64,000 nucleotides of DNA from Paracoccaceae bacterium (GTDB taxonomy: Bacteria; Pseudomonadota; Alphaproteobacteria; Rhodobacterales; Rhodobacteraceae), in assembly GCA_902543185.1 (NCBI GenBank), contig CACBXB010000004.1, positions 1 through 64,000 of the forward strand, in the 5' to 3' direction. The notes beneath the pieces were generated by a model. The model had not been told where the DNA came from and did not search any database. It saw only the letters and a program-made list of their open reading frames with translations. A program made the translations under genes and the position numbers. Positions 52,579 to 62,932 of this stretch are shown here, piece after piece; within the stretch, counting starts at the first letter, position 1, and the number at the start of each line of letters is the position of its first letter.

Positions 52579-53469
52579 ATGATAGAAACAGATCAAAATT
52601 TAAATTCACAGAAGAACATTATCGTTGAAGATTTAACAGTCACATACCGTAATGGGCACACCGCTTTGAGATCAGCAAGCTTTAAAATACCTGAGGGGAG
52701 TATTGCGGCCTTGGTCGGAGTGAACGGTGCTGGTAAGTCTACTTTATTTAAGGCTCTGATGGGTTTTATTCCAAGTTCTAGAGGAAAAATATCTCTACTT
52801 GGTTACTCCGTAAAAGATGCCCTCAAGAATAATCTAATTGCATACGTACCTCAATCGGAAGAAGTGGATTGGGATTTTCCCGTTTTGGTTAAAGATGTTG
52901 TTTTAATGGGCCGTTATGGAAAGATGGGCCTGATGCGTAGGGCTAGGGCAGAGGATCTTGCAATCGTTAATAAATCCCTGGAACGCGTAGGAATGCTTGA
53001 CTTTGAAGACAGACAGATAGGTGAACTGTCCGGTGGACAACGTAAACGGGTATTCCTAGCAAGAGCATTAGCACAAGAAGGAAAAGTCATTCTTTTAGAT
53101 GAACCTTTCACAGGCGTTGATGTGAAAACAGAAGAACAAATTATAAGTTTGCTTAAAGATTTAAAAAAGGAAGGTCACATTATGCTTGTTTCAACACATA
53201 ATTTGGGCTCAGTTCCAGAGTTTTGTGACCGAACTATCCTCGTCAAGGGAACCGTTATATCACACGGATTAACGGAAGATGTTTTTACAAATTTAAATTT
53301 AGAAAAGGCATTTGGCGGTGTTTTGCGTCGTTTTACTCTGGGTGGTTCGGATCTGCATGATGATAGCGATCAAAGGGAAGTAACAATTCTCACAGATGAT
53401 GAACGACCATTCGTTCAATATGGAGAGCCAAAGAAATCAGTTACCAAAAGAAATAAAATAGATGATTGA
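52579..53469 (+). CDS. sitB: Mn/Fe-type ABC transporter, ATP-binding protein
   Basis: 296 aa. Walker A GVNGAGKSTLFKAL, the signature LSGGQRKRVFLARAL and Walker B VILLDEPFTGVD are complete. A C-terminal tail of about 40 residues after the ATPase core is acidic and basic and lacks a recognised domain. Starts 7 bases after sitA; overlaps sitC by 8 bases. Confidence 0.92.
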   Translation: MIETDQNLNSQKNIIVEDLTVTYRNGHTALRSASFKIPEGSIAALVGVNGAGKSTLFKALMGFIPSSRGKISLLGYSVKDALKNNLIAYVPQSEEVDWDFPVLVKDVVLMGRYGKMGLMRRARAEDLAIVNKSLERVGMLDFEDRQIGELSGGQRKRVFLARALAQEGKVILLDEPFTGVDVKTEEQIISLLKDLKKEGHIMLVSTHNLGSVPEFCDRTILVKGTVISHGLTEDVFTNLNLEKAFGGVLRRFTLGGSDLHDDSDQREVTILTDDERPFVQYGEPKKSVTKRNKIDD

Positions 53470-54331
53470 TATTTTGCTTGAACCTTTTTCTTACGGCTAC
53501 ATGACTTCAGCGATTTTGGTGTCTACTATGGTTGGAGGTTTGTGTGCATTTCTTTCTGCTTATCTAATGCTTAAAGGGTGGTCTTTAATTGGTGATGCTT
53601 TAGCACATTCCGTTGTTCCAGGTGTTGCAGGAGCATATTTGTTAGGCTTACCTTTTGCTATTGGGGCATTTATTTCCGGAGGGCTTGCTGCCTCTTTGAT
53701 GCTATTTCTGAGTGAGCGATCCGGATTAAAGACTGATGTCGTAATTGGCATAATTTTCACAGCATTTTTTGGAGTGGGGCTTTTCGTCGTATCAATTTAT
53801 CCAATGTCTATCTCTATAGAAACCATCATTATGGGTAATATTTTGGCAATATCATATTCCGATATGCTTCAGTTATTAATTATTGGTTCCATATCACTTG
53901 TGATTTTGTTCCTTAAATGGCGAGATTTAATGGTTGTTTTCTTTGATGAGTCTCATGCTCGAACAGTTGGCTTAAGTCCTTCTAGATTGAAAATTGTTTT
54001 TTTTACTTTGTTATCAGCATCCATAGTCGCTGCATTGCAAACTGTCGGTGCGTTCTTAGTAATTGCAATGGTCGTTACGCCTGGGGCAACTGCGTATTTA
54101 ATCTGTGATCGGTTTCCAAAGTTGATACTTTTATCAGTCTTAATAGGATCAGTTACGTGTTTTACTGGAGCCTATTTGAGCTTTTTTATTGATGGTGCAA
54201 CCGGTGGAATAATTGTAGTTCTGCAGACTATTGTTTTTCTGGGTGTTTTTCTAATAGCTCCCAAATATGGCTACATATCCGCACGTTTGAAAATAAGGCA
54301 GGCAAATAAAAGGATTGAAAATGGCTTTTGA
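53462..54331 (+). CDS. sitC: Mn/Fe-type ABC transporter, permease
   Basis: 289 aa with about eight hydrophobic segments of the ABC-3 permease family. GDALAHSVVPGVAGAYLLG is its early signature, and VGAFLVIAMVVTPGATAYLI its coupling region. It is a close relative of SitD and forms the heterodimeric pore. Overlaps sitB by 8 bases and sitD by 11 bases. Confidence 0.92.
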   Translation: MIDILLEPFSYGYMTSAILVSTMVGGLCAFLSAYLMLKGWSLIGDALAHSVVPGVAGAYLLGLPFAIGAFISGGLAASLMLFLSERSGLKTDVVIGIIFTAFFGVGLFVVSIYPMSISIETIIMGNILAISYSDMLQLLIIGSISLVILFLKWRDLMVVFFDESHARTVGLSPSRLKIVFFTLLSASIVAALQTVGAFLVIAMVVTPGATAYLICDRFPKLILLSVLIGSVTCFTGAYLSFFIDGATGGIIVVLQTIVFLGVFLIAPKYGYISARLKIRQANKRIENGF

Positions 54332-55172
54332 AGAATTTTTTATGCCTCTCCGGTTTATATTTATGCAAAAAGCCTTTTTGATTGCGATTATTTTATCTTT
54401 TCCGACAGCAATTTTATCATGTTTTTTAATTATTAAGGGCTGGGCCTTAATGGGCGATGCTATATCACATGCAGTTTTACCTGGTATTGTTATCGCCTAT
54501 ATTGTGGGAATTCCTGTACTTATAGGAGCTTTCATAGCGGGTATGTTGTGTGCTTGGGGAACGGGTTTCTTTTCTGACAACACTAGAATTAAAGAAGATA
54601 CCATTATGGGCATAATTTTCTCAGGTATGTTTGGTCTTGGAATAGTCTTGTTTGTTGCATTTGATACAACAGCCCATTTAGAACACATTCTTTTTGGCAA
54701 TATTTTAGGTATTGATAAATCAGACATTTTAACTGCCCTAATAATAACTTTCATAATAGTCTTATTTTTTACTATCTTTTGGCGTGATTTAATGTTGCTA
54801 AGCTTCGATCCAATTCAGGCCAAAGCGTTAGCTCTTCCAACTGGTTTCTTGCATTATGGATTATTAGCGGCATTATCATTAGTTATAATCGCAACTCTAA
54901 AGGCTGTGGGGTTAATATTAGCGATTGGATTATTAATTATTCCAGGAGCAATTGCGTTTTTGTTGTCTAAAAGACTTAGTTCGATGCTAATTATTTCTGT
55001 TTTTGTAAATATTTGTGCGATGATAATTGGTTTATATTTAAGTTTTTATATTGATAGTGCTCCGGCTCCAACTATCATAATCGTGCTTACCGGCATGTTT
55101 TTTTTGGTATTCTTAAGAAAAAATTTTATTGATAAGAAGAATGTCAATATTTTTATAAGTGGTGCAAAATGA
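54321..55172 (+). CDS. sitD: Mn/Fe-type ABC transporter, permease
   Basis: 283 aa from the ATG at 54321; a TTG at 54315 is possible. It repeats the permease layout of SitC: GDAISHAVLPGIVIAYIVG, VGLILAIGLLIIPGAIAFLLS. Together with SitC it forms the channel for divalent metal. Its stop overlaps the aldo-keto reductase start by four bases (ATGA), so that enzyme is probably in the operon. Confidence 0.91.
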   Translation: MAFEEFFMPLRFIFMQKAFLIAIILSFPTAILSCFLIIKGWALMGDAISHAVLPGIVIAYIVGIPVLIGAFIAGMLCAWGTGFFSDNTRIKEDTIMGIIFSGMFGLGIVLFVAFDTTAHLEHILFGNILGIDKSDILTALIITFIIVLFFTIFWRDLMLLSFDPIQAKALALPTGFLHYGLLAALSLVIIATLKAVGLILAIGLLIIPGAIAFLLSKRLSSMLIISVFVNICAMIIGLYLSFYIDSAPAPTIIIVLTGMFFLVFLRKNFIDKKNVNIFISGAK

Positions 55173-56161
55173 AAAAAAGAAGGTTGTTACAATCAGGTAA
55201 GTTAGTATCTGAAATTGGGTTAGGCTGTATGAGCTTTGCTGGGTTTTACGGTCCTACAGACGAAAAGGAAGCTCACGACACATTAAATACAGCTTTGGAC
55301 TGTGGGATAGATTTTTTGGATACTGCCAACGTCTATGGCATGGGTTTATCTGAAACGATGATTGGTAATTACATTAAGAATAATGGAAACCCATTTGTTA
55401 TTGCTACAAAGGCTTCTATTTCTCGTGATCCTGAAACTCAAGAGCGTACTTTTGATAATTCATCGAAGCATTTAGAAACAGAATTGAATAAGTCACTAGG
55501 ACGTTTGGGCGTTGATTACGTTGACTTATTTTACATCCACCGTCGTGATCCAAGAATCGCCATCGAAGAGGTTATGGAAACACTCCTCAAATTTAAAAAA
55601 GAAGGAAAAATTGGTGGGATAGGGTTTTCAGAGATTTCTCCCAGCACTTTGCGTCGAGCTTCAGAAGTCGGACTAGTGGACGCCGTCCAGAGTGAATATT
55701 CTCTGTGGACGCGATCGGCTGAATTAGGATTAATCCAAACCTGCCAAGAGCTAGGCGTCAGTTTTATTCCGTTTTCGCCTCTAGGGCGTGGAATTTTTTC
55801 AATAACACCACCAGATCCCTCTACTTTTGGTGAGCTTGATTTTCGAAAAAATAATCCTCGGTTCTTACAGCCAAATTTTAGTGAAAACTTGAATTTGCTT
55901 GCGCCTTTTAAACAACTTTGTGCCGATTTAAATGTTTCACCTTCAACGATGGCTATTGCTTGGACATTAAACCAAGGTGAGCATATACTTCCAATCCCCG
56001 GAACTCGTTCCCGAGGGCATTTGAAGGAATTAGCTTTGGGTAGCCAATTCAATCTTACTAAAGAGATTTCCGGTCAAATTGACCGTTTTCTTCCCATTGG
56101 TTGGGCTCATGGAGAACGATATTCAGATGTTCAATGGGTTGGAATTGAAAAGTTTTGTTAA
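55169..56161 (+). CDS. Aldo/keto reductase
   Basis: 330 aa. It has the AKR catalytic set: Asp and Tyr in FLDTANVYGMGLSE, Lys in ATKASIS-type VIATKAS, and His in FYIHRRDP. SPLGRGIF and the C-terminal PIPGTRSRGHLKE bind the NADPH cofactor. Long-chain AKRs of the YakC/pyridoxal-reductase-like type reduce aldehydes or ketones. It is translationally coupled to sitD, a link I do not understand. Convergent with xylA. Confidence 0.88.
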   Translation: MKKRRLLQSGKLVSEIGLGCMSFAGFYGPTDEKEAHDTLNTALDCGIDFLDTANVYGMGLSETMIGNYIKNNGNPFVIATKASISRDPETQERTFDNSSKHLETELNKSLGRLGVDYVDLFYIHRRDPRIAIEEVMETLLKFKKEGKIGGIGFSEISPSTLRRASEVGLVDAVQSEYSLWTRSAELGLIQTCQELGVSFIPFSPLGRGIFSITPPDPSTFGELDFRKNNPRFLQPNFSENLNLLAPFKQLCADLNVSPSTMAIAWTLNQGEHILPIPGTRSRGHLKELALGSQFNLTKEISGQIDRFLPIGWAHGERYSDVQWVGIEKFC

Positions 56162-56173
56162 AACTTAATTGCA

Positions 56174-57481
56174 CTAAACAAAACGATTTACATAGTTCTC
56201 TAATGCTTCCTGCTTTCCTGATTTGGGTCTTGGGTTAATAGAATTCTCTATAACTTTTGTTGTGATGGTAGCCAAATCACTATTTAGCATACCCTGTGCT
56301 TCCTGATGTTCCCAACCCCCATACCTTTCTTGAAGGGCCTGTTCTAAATACCCATCTTCAACCATCGCGGCGGCAGCTTTGAAACCTCTCGCACAAACAT
56401 CCATCGCTCCAACGTGAGCAACAATAAGGTCTTCAGCATCAATTGATTGCCTTCTGAGTTTGGCATCAAAATTTGTTCCGCCAGTCTGAAAACCACCTCC
56501 TTTTATGATGTGGTAGTAAGCAAGTGCAACCTCTGGAGTATTGTTTGGAAATTGATCAGTATCCCAGCCTGATTGGTAATCATTTCTATTCATATCGATT
56601 GAACCAAGCATACCTTCTGAAACAGCCAATGCAATTTCGTGTTCAAAGGAATGGCCGGCCAAAATAGCATGCCCTTGTTCAATATTTATTTTAACATCAT
56701 TTTCCAAATTATATTTTCTCAGAAACCCAATGCAAGTTGCCACGTCGAAATCATACTGATGTTTTGAAGGTTCTTGTGGTTTTGGCTCAACAAGTATCAT
56801 ACCTGGAAATCCAATTTTGTGTTTATAATCAACAACCATCGATAAAAACCGGCCCATCTGATCTAGCTCTTTTTCTAAATCTGTGTTGAGTAATGTTTCA
56901 TACCCTTCTCTTCCGCCCCACAACACATAGTTTTCACCACCGAGCTTATGGGTTACATCTACGCAACTCTTTACCGTCGCTGCCGCAAAAGCAAAAACTT
57001 CTGGATCTGGGTTCGTAGATGCACCAGCCATCCATCTACGATGGCTAAACATATTTGCCGTTCCCCAAAGTAATTTTGTTTTCTGGTTTTTCATTTTATC
57101 AAGAAAGTAATCGGTTATTTCATTAAGCTTAGCTAAATTATCTGGAAAATTACCTTGGTCAGGCCGAACGTCTGCATCATGAAAACAAAAATATGGCTGT
57201 CCTAAAATAGAGAACATATCAAATGCTATATCAGCTTTTAAATAAGCGTTTTTCATATTATCTTGCGGGTGCCATGGCCTTTCAAAAGTAAGCCCACCAA
57301 AAGGATCGCCACCTTCCCAGGCAAAGCTATGCCAATACGCGACAGCAAAGCGCAAATGTTCCTCTAAACGTTTCCCAAAGACGATTTCATCGGGATTATA
57401 GTGTCTGAATGCTAAATTTGAATCAGTTGCGGTTCCCTCATATTTAATAGGTTCTATATTCTTGAAAAAAGATTGGGTCAT
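56174..57481 (-). CDS. xylA: Xylose isomerase
   Basis: 435 aa class II isomerase. Catalytic His101 and Asp104 are in [11 protein letters not shown], with [26 protein letters not shown] and SIDMNRND as metal-binding motifs. It converts D-xylose to D-xylulose. It overlaps the kinase gene by four bases, downstream of it, so kinase and isomerase are made from one message. No xylose transporter is adjacent. Confidence 0.97.
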   Translation of the reverse strand: MTQSFFKNIEPIKYEGTATDSNLAFRHYNPDEIVFGKRLEEHLRFAVAYWHSFAWEGGDPFGGLTFERPWHPQDNMKNAYLKADIAFDMFSILGQPYFCFHDADVRPDQGNFPDNLAKLNEITDYFLDKMKNQKTKLLWGTANMFSHRRWMAGASTNPDPEVFAFAAATVKSCVDVTHKLGGENYVLWGGREGYETLLNTDLEKELDQMGRFLSMVVDYKHKIGFPGMILVEPKPQEPSKHQYDFDVATCIGFLRKYNLENDVKINIEQGHAILAGHSFEHEIALAVSEGMLGSIDMNRNDYQSGWDTDQFPNNTPEVALAYYHIIKGGGFQTGGTNFDAKLRRQSIDAEDLIVAHVGAMDVCARGFKAAAAMVEDGYLEQALQERYGGWEHQEAQGMLNSDLATITTKVIENSINPRPKSGKQEALENYVNRFV

Positions 57482-58932
57482 TGAAGTCCTCTTAAGTGTA
57501 CATGCCCATTTTTATAGCTTTCGTAGGCTGTTTGATATAGATCTACATATTTTTGATTAGGCATTATTTTTCTTTCAATTTCAGGTTTTGTCATAATTTC
57601 TTGAATAGGTGCCTTCATGATCGCAGAGATGGCCAATCTAGCTGCGCCCAAAGCGGCCCCAAACTCCCCACTCTTTGGTTTTTCCAATTCTAAATTAAGA
57701 GTATTGGATATAGTTTGTAGCCAAAATTGGGAGACGCTTCCTCCGCCAATCGCTAAAAGAGAACTTGGGGACGCGTCTGTTTTTCGTATAGCTTCTAGGC
57801 AATCTCTCAGTGCAAAGGAAACACCCTCCATCACACATTGGGTCAATTTTGGAAGATCAGAAGTTTGTCCCAAACCTGAGAAACCCGCACGGATATGAGC
57901 ATCATTGAGTGGGGTCCGTTCGCCCGACAAATATGGAAAAAATTTCTCACTTGCTGGTCCTTTTGGTTCGTTTGGGAGCAAGTGATCTAGCTCTGAAGCT
58001 TTTTTTCCTGAAATTTTTGAAAGCCAATTAAGGCTATCTGTTGCAGATAAAATAACACCCATTTGGTACCATTTTTCTGGTATAGCATGACAGAATGTGT
58101 GGACTGCAGCATCGGGGAGTGGTCTACACTGATCTCGGCTAACCAATAAAACCCCTGACGTACCTAAAGAAACCAAACCTTCTCCTTCATTAATTGCCCC
58201 TACACCACAAGCGGCAGCTGCGTTATCTCCAGCGCCGCCCACGATCATTACGTCATTAGGAAGGCCGAGTTCAGAAGCCAAGTCGGTTCGGATTTGACCA
58301 GCGATTTGGTTACCTTCGACTAATTTAGGCATTTGTTCTAGTTGCATGTCACTCGAAACGAGCAAATGTTCTGACCAATTCCGTGATTTTAAATCCAGCC
58401 AACTAGTCCCCGCACTGTCTGACATATCGGCAAAGGGTGCTCCAATTAACCACGTATTTAAATAACCTGCAGGTAAGACAACGGTTTTTATTTTTTTAAA
58501 TATATCTGGCTCATTGTTTTTAACCCACAAGAGCTTGGGAGCAGTAAATCCTGGAAAAACAATATTTCCAGAAATACTGCGCACTTTAGGAAGGTTATCT
58601 AACATCTGAGCTTGTTTATGTGAACGTGTATCGTTCCAAAGGATACAAGGTCTGACTGGTGCATGCAGATTATCGAGTAAAACAGCTCCATGCATGTGGC
58701 CAGCGACTCCAATACTTTTCAATTTTGATATTTCTTTTGGAAAATTATCTCGCAAGTCTAGGAAAGCGAGTTTGCAAGCATGTATCCAATCTTCCGGATT
58801 TTGTTCACTCCAACCAGGGTTTGGATTGGAGACCTCGTATTTACTTTCGGAGCTTGCTATAAAATTACCAATTTGGTCCACTAAAATAGCTCTGAGACCA
58901 GAAGTGCCTAGGTCAATCCCGATAAAGTACAA
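57478..58932 (-). CDS. xylB: Xylulokinase
   Basis: 484 aa FGGY kinase. [18 protein letters not shown] is the phosphate-1 loop, [13 protein letters not shown] the sugar site, [15 protein letters not shown] and [18 protein letters not shown] the C-terminal lobe. It phosphorylates xylulose to xylulose 5-phosphate, entering the pentose phosphate pathway. The first gene of xylBA; its promoter lies in the 233-base gap before metR, near an inverted repeat. Confidence 0.94.
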   Translation of the reverse strand: MYFIGIDLGTSGLRAILVDQIGNFIASSESKYEVSNPNPGWSEQNPEDWIHACKLAFLDLRDNFPKEISKLKSIGVAGHMHGAVLLDNLHAPVRPCILWNDTRSHKQAQMLDNLPKVRSISGNIVFPGFTAPKLLWVKNNEPDIFKKIKTVVLPAGYLNTWLIGAPFADMSDSAGTSWLDLKSRNWSEHLLVSSDMQLEQMPKLVEGNQIAGQIRTDLASELGLPNDVMIVGGAGDNAAAACGVGAINEGEGLVSLGTSGVLLVSRDQCRPLPDAAVHTFCHAIPEKWYQMGVILSATDSLNWLSKISGKKASELDHLLPNEPKGPASEKFFPYLSGERTPLNDAHIRAGFSGLGQTSDLPKLTQCVMEGVSFALRDCLEAIRKTDASPSSLLAIGGGSVSQFWLQTISNTLNLELEKPKSGEFGAALGAARLAISAIMKAPIQEIMTKPEIERKIMPNQKYVDLYQTAYESYKNGHVHLRGLQ

Positions 58933-58955
58933 TACAATCTCCTTAATCTTAGCCT

Positions 58956-58979
58956 TAGGGTAAAAGTATCATAACCCTA
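58956..58979. promoter_or_regulatory. Inverted repeat TAGGGT-N12-ACCCTA upstream of xylB
   Basis: The arms are perfect over six bases and 24 bases before the xylB ATG. It could be an operator for the xyl genes. There is no XylR-type or LacI-type gene in the window that would bind it. The inference rests on symmetry and position only. Confidence 0.35.
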
Positions 58980-59165
58980 GTCTATCCAAATTAGGCTAGT
59001 GGGTTATTTCTACATTGCAAGTTTTATAAATTGTTAAACTGCAGAATTCTTAGGTCAAATTAATATGTTGGACTTTTAAATGATCTTAATCTTCACGTTG
59101 ATGTTATTGGTACAATTTTCTAAACATAAAAAACCCATATTTCTTGAGAAGGTTGTTAATTTGCT

Positions 59166-60077
59166 ATGACAGTGCACATTGAGTTTCGCCATTTAAGAAC
59201 TATACGTGCGATCCATGAGGCTGGAGGCGTAGCTCGTGCTGCAGAGTTACTGAATACCACTCAATCTGCATTGAGTCATCAAATTAAGGGATTAGAAGAG
59301 CAAACTGGCGTAGAGCTCTTTATCAGAAAATCTAAACCCATTCGTTTATCTGCTGCCGGTCAACGATTACTTATCTTTGCCAATAAAATTCTTCCTGAAA
59401 TAGATGCTCTAAAATCTGAATTCGAAGATCTGCGGGCAGGAAAAACAGGCAGGCTGCATATAGCAATTGAATGTCATGCATGTTTTGAGTGGTTATTTCC
59501 TGTTTTGGAAAAGTTTAGGCAAAAATGGCCAGATGTTGATATCGACATTAAGCCTGGTTTGGCGTTTGAAGCACTACCGGCATTACAAAAAGAAAATGTG
59601 GATCTGGTCATCTCTTCGGATCCGGAGAAACTACCAGGAGTAACTTTTACGCACTTATTTGACTATAGGCCAGTTTTTGTAGCGGCCGCAAAGCATCCAC
59701 TTTCAAAAAAGAAATGGATCGAAGCTCCAGATTTTGAGAAGGAAACTCTAATAACCTATCCGGTGGAGAGAGGTCGTCTTGACGTTTTTTCGCAATTACT
59801 TATTCCGAATAAAGTCGAGCCAGCACATATAAGACAAGCTGAACTAACTTCTATAATTTTATTATTAGTTGCCTCGGATCGAGGTGTAACTGTTTTGCCT
59901 GATTGGGTGGTTTCTGAGGTTAAAAATAATTCAGACTACACAGTACTACCGTTAAACAAAAATGGACTACAGCGCGGCCTTTTTGCGGCCACGCGAACTA
60001 AATGTTTAGAAAAACCTTTTATGCGTAATCTGATTGATCTTGCGGGCCAAGAAGCTGGCAGACTACAAAAAGTTTAG
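59166..60077 (+). CDS. metR: LysR family regulator MetR-like
   Basis: 303 aa. An N-terminal winged helix (about 5-63) with RAAELLNTTQSALSHQIKGLEEQTG, and an effector domain that matches MetR closely: IAIECHACFEWLFPVLE, DLVISSD, FDYRPVFVAAAKHPL, ITYPVERGRLDVF and VLPDWVV. MetR activates methionine biosynthesis genes with homocysteine as co-effector. It lies beside, but divergent from, xylBA; no met gene is nearby. It and cspA converge and overlap at their stop codons. Confidence 0.88.
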   Translation: MTVHIEFRHLRTIRAIHEAGGVARAAELLNTTQSALSHQIKGLEEQTGVELFIRKSKPIRLSAAGQRLLIFANKILPEIDALKSEFEDLRAGKTGRLHIAIECHACFEWLFPVLEKFRQKWPDVDIDIKPGLAFEALPALQKENVDLVISSDPEKLPGVTFTHLFDYRPVFVAAAKHPLSKKKWIEAPDFEKETLITYPVERGRLDVFSQLLIPNKVEPAHIRQAELTSIILLLVASDRGVTVLPDWVVSEVKNNSDYTVLPLNKNGLQRGLFAATRTKCLEKPFMRNLIDLAGQEAGRLQKV

Positions 60078-60280
60078 ACAGCCTTCAAATCACCAGCCAT
60101 CTGACGACCGTCACGGCCTTCTTCTAACTCATAAGTAACCTTTTGGTTATCTTCTAAACCAGCTAAACCAGAAGCTTCGACAGCAGATATATGAACAAAA
60201 ACATCTTTGCCGCCATCTTCAGGCTCAATAAAGCCAAATCCTTTTTTGGTGTTAAACCATTTCACGGTGCCATTGGGCAT
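60074..60280 (-). CDS. Cold shock protein (CspA family)
   Basis: 68 aa OB-fold protein. RNP1 KGFGFIEP and RNP2 VFVHISA are intact, and the start MPNGTVKWFNTKKG is typical. It binds single-stranded RNA or DNA as a chaperone. AAGGAGACG lies before the ATG. The stop overlaps that of metR on the other strand. A short hairpin lies just upstream of the ribosome site. Confidence 0.95.
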   Translation of the reverse strand: MPNGTVKWFNTKKGFGFIEPEDGGKDVFVHISAVEASGLAGLEDNQKVTYELEEGRDGRQMAGDLKAV

Positions 60281-60306
60281 TTCCGCGTCTCCTTATATTA
60301 AAATTT

Positions 60307-60321
60307 CCCCACTATTTGGGG
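60307..60321 (-). promoter_or_regulatory. Hairpin in the cspA leader
   Basis: CCCC-AAATAGT-GGGG on the reverse strand lies about 15 bases before the cspA ribosome site (AAGGAG). Cold-shock messages have structured leaders that control translation by temperature. A short hairpin like this could contribute, but it is only a small element. Confidence 0.35.
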
Positions 60322-60458
60322 TTGTCACGTTAGTAGTTGAGGAATAACTTTTCCGCTATTGACCCATTCCTACCGGTAACAACTTAATAAGATGGTTTAA
60401 AATTTAAAAATTCAAGTCAATAATGTCACTTAAAGCAATAAAAAGAGTTTTAGAACCA

Positions 60459-60761
60459 ATGATTATTTATGGATTAAAAAATTGTGATGCATGTAAAGCC
60501 TTTCTAAAGGCACAACCAGACCTTGAATTAATTGATGTGAGTATTACGCCAGTACCAGAAAATATATTAAAAGAAGCTATACAAAATTTTGGTGAAAAAC
60601 TTATAAATAAACAGTCGACAACTTGGCGAAAGCTAGATACCGAAACCAGAGAGAAGCATCCGCAGGAAATTTTAAGGCTTCATCCAAAAGTTATGAAGCG
60701 GCCTTTAGTCAAGCTCAAGTCGGGAGAACTTTTATTAGGTTCTCAAGCATCAAAAGATTAA
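60459..60761 (+). CDS. ArsC/Spx-like thioredoxin-fold protein
   Basis: 100 aa from the ATG at 60459, chosen because family members start with a strand then Cys-x2-Cys: MIIYGLKNCDACKAF. The ATG 12 codons earlier is an alternative. The later VMKRPLVKLKSGELLLG carries the Pro and Lys positions of the ArsC/YffB fold. Either an oxidised thiol reductase or a glutathione-dependent enzyme; arsenate reduction cannot be claimed. Convergent with thrS. Confidence 0.82.
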   Translation: MIIYGLKNCDACKAFLKAQPDLELIDVSITPVPENILKEAIQNFGEKLINKQSTTWRKLDTETREKHPQEILRLHPKVMKRPLVKLKSGELLLGSQASKD

Positions 60762-60767
60762 CTTTTT

Positions 60768-62723
60768 TCAACTGATGGCTAATTCATCTGGAGATTTAGC
60801 TTCTTTTGTAAGTTGCTTTATTATGTCATTTAGTTGTTTAACTTTTGTATGCTTTTCACCCAACCTTCTCACCGAAACAGTTTGCTCAGCAATTTCTTTC
60901 ATGCCGCAAGCTAAGATCACTGGAACTTTACTTACGGAATGCTCGCGAACTTTGTAATTAATCTTCTCGTTTCGTAAGTCGACCTCTGCCCGTATACCTT
61001 TGGCTCTCAGAGCGTTTACTACACTTTCACAATAATCATTTGCGTCAGAGACAATGGCTGCAACGACGACTTGTCGAGGTGCGAGCCAAAATGGTAATCG
61101 ACCTGCAAAACTTTCGATCAGTATTCCGATGAAGCGTTCAAAAGAGCCCAAACACGCTCTATGTAGCATGACTGGGCGATGTTTATTCCCATCCTCGCCA
61201 ACATAATTGGCATCTAATCGATCGGGTAAAACAAAATCTACTTGGAGAGTGCCACATTGCCAGTCTCTACCAATTGCATCTGTTAAGACAAATTCAAGTT
61301 TTGGACCGTAAAAAGCACCTTCGCCCGGATTTATTTCAAAATCATAACCAGCAGCCATTGTTGCTGCTTTCAAAGCGTCTTCAGCCTTATCCCAGACCTT
61401 ATCGCTGCCTGAACGTTTTTCTGGTCTATCAGAAAATTTGATGGAGAATTTTTCAAAGCCTAAATCCTTATAAACCTCAGACAGGAAGTTTATAAATTTT
61501 TTTGTCTCGGACTCAATTTGATCCTCGCGGCAAAAAATATGGGCATCATCTTGAGTAAAACCGCGCACACGCATCGCGCCATGCAGTGCACCTGAGGGTT
61601 CATATCGATTACAACTGCCAAATTCAGCCATTCTAAGGGGTAAATCACGATATGACTTAAGACCTTGATTATAAACTTGCACGTGGCATGGGCAATTCAT
61701 TGGCTTGAGGGCATTAACTGCTTTTTCGCGGGCATGTTCTTCATCGACTTCAACTATGAACATGTTCTCTTGATATTTTTCCCAATGACCAGATGCTTCC
61801 CATAATTTTCGATCAACTAGCTGCGGAGTATTTACCTCAACATAACCATCTTGTTCCTGTTTGCGGCGCATATAGTCTTGTAATGTTGTGTAAATTTTCC
61901 ACCCATTAGGATGCCAAAATATTTGTCCCGGCGCTTCCTCCTGCATATGGAATAATTTCATTTCTCGACCAAGTTTTCGATGGTCTCTTTTTGCAGCTTC
62001 TTCAAGCATATTTAGATGAGTTTTTAGTTGTTCTTTATTTAAAAAAGCACAGCCATAAATCCGTTGAAGCTGCTCTCTATTGCTATCACCCCTCCAATAT
62101 GCACCGGCAACATGCATTAATTTAAAACCATCTGCGGGAACTTGACCTGTATGTTGCAAGTGAGGGCCACGGCAAAGATCTTGCCAATCTCCATGCCAAT
62201 ACATTCTTATAGGTTCGTCGCCCGGAATTGATTCAATCAGCTCAACTTTAAATGGCTCATTATTCTTTTTATAAAAGGCGATCGCTTCTTGACGGCTCCA
62301 TACTTCAGTTTTAACCATGTCTCTAGCGTTTATTATTTCTTTCATTTTCTTTTCGATGAGAATTAAGTCATCTGCAGTGAAAGGATCTTTTCTGTCAAAA
62401 TCATAGTACCACCCATCTCGGATGACGGGCCCAATAGTAACCTTAACGTCAGGCCAAATTTCTTGAACTGCACGGGCCATGATGTGAGCAAGGTCATGCC
62501 TGACAAGTTCTAGAGCGGGTTCAGTATCTTTGATTGTATTTATAGCGATACTCGCGTCTTCCTTGATAGGCCAAGAAAGGTCAAAGTGTTGCCCATTTAC
62601 TGTTGAGCTTATGGCTTTTTTTAATAGAGAAGGGGCAATGGAACTTGCAACTTCTTGTGAAGTTATTCCTTTATCGAATTTCTTTTGATTGCCGTCAGGA
62701 AAAGTAAGAGTTACTTGGCTCAT
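60768..62723 (-). CDS. thrS: Threonyl-tRNA synthetase
   Basis: 651 aa from the ATG at 62723 ([11 protein letters not shown]), which has GAGGA upstream; two earlier starts are rejected. An N-terminal TGS domain (about 1-60), an editing domain with [10 protein letters not shown]-type HIMA histidines, the class II core with [10 protein letters not shown] and [17 protein letters not shown], and a C-terminal anticodon domain are all present. It charges and proofreads tRNA-Thr. Single gene. Confidence 0.97.
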   Translation of the reverse strand: MSQVTLTFPDGNQKKFDKGITSQEVASSIAPSLLKKAISSTVNGQHFDLSWPIKEDASIAINTIKDTEPALELVRHDLAHIMARAVQEIWPDVKVTIGPVIRDGWYYDFDRKDPFTADDLILIEKKMKEIINARDMVKTEVWSRQEAIAFYKKNNEPFKVELIESIPGDEPIRMYWHGDWQDLCRGPHLQHTGQVPADGFKLMHVAGAYWRGDSNREQLQRIYGCAFLNKEQLKTHLNMLEEAAKRDHRKLGREMKLFHMQEEAPGQIFWHPNGWKIYTTLQDYMRRKQEQDGYVEVNTPQLVDRKLWEASGHWEKYQENMFIVEVDEEHAREKAVNALKPMNCPCHVQVYNQGLKSYRDLPLRMAEFGSCNRYEPSGALHGAMRVRGFTQDDAHIFCREDQIESETKKFINFLSEVYKDLGFEKFSIKFSDRPEKRSGSDKVWDKAEDALKAATMAAGYDFEINPGEGAFYGPKLEFVLTDAIGRDWQCGTLQVDFVLPDRLDANYVGEDGNKHRPVMLHRACLGSFERFIGILIESFAGRLPFWLAPRQVVVAAIVSDANDYCESVVNALRAKGIRAEVDLRNEKINYKVREHSVSKVPVILACGMKEIAEQTVSVRRLGEKHTKVKQLNDIIKQLTKEAKSPDELAIS

Positions 62724-62932
62724 TATTATCGTCCTCATCAATTTGGCGCCTACAAAACGCCCGGTTGTGGGTTAAGCTTTGATCCGGTTGTGAAGGGCTG
62801 AGGCTTTTTCGTCAACCCTTAAATACTTTTGAACTGTTGAGTGCTGGCTTTTTTCACTTTAAATCATAAGTAGAAAAATATTGAAAAATAATATTAAGAA
62901 TTTCTTTTTTTTAGAAAAGTTAAAGGTAAAAA

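Noticed and set aside
55531-56052. 173-codon open frame opposite the aldo-keto reductase
   Set aside because: Shadow of a clear AKR gene; low complexity and no domain.
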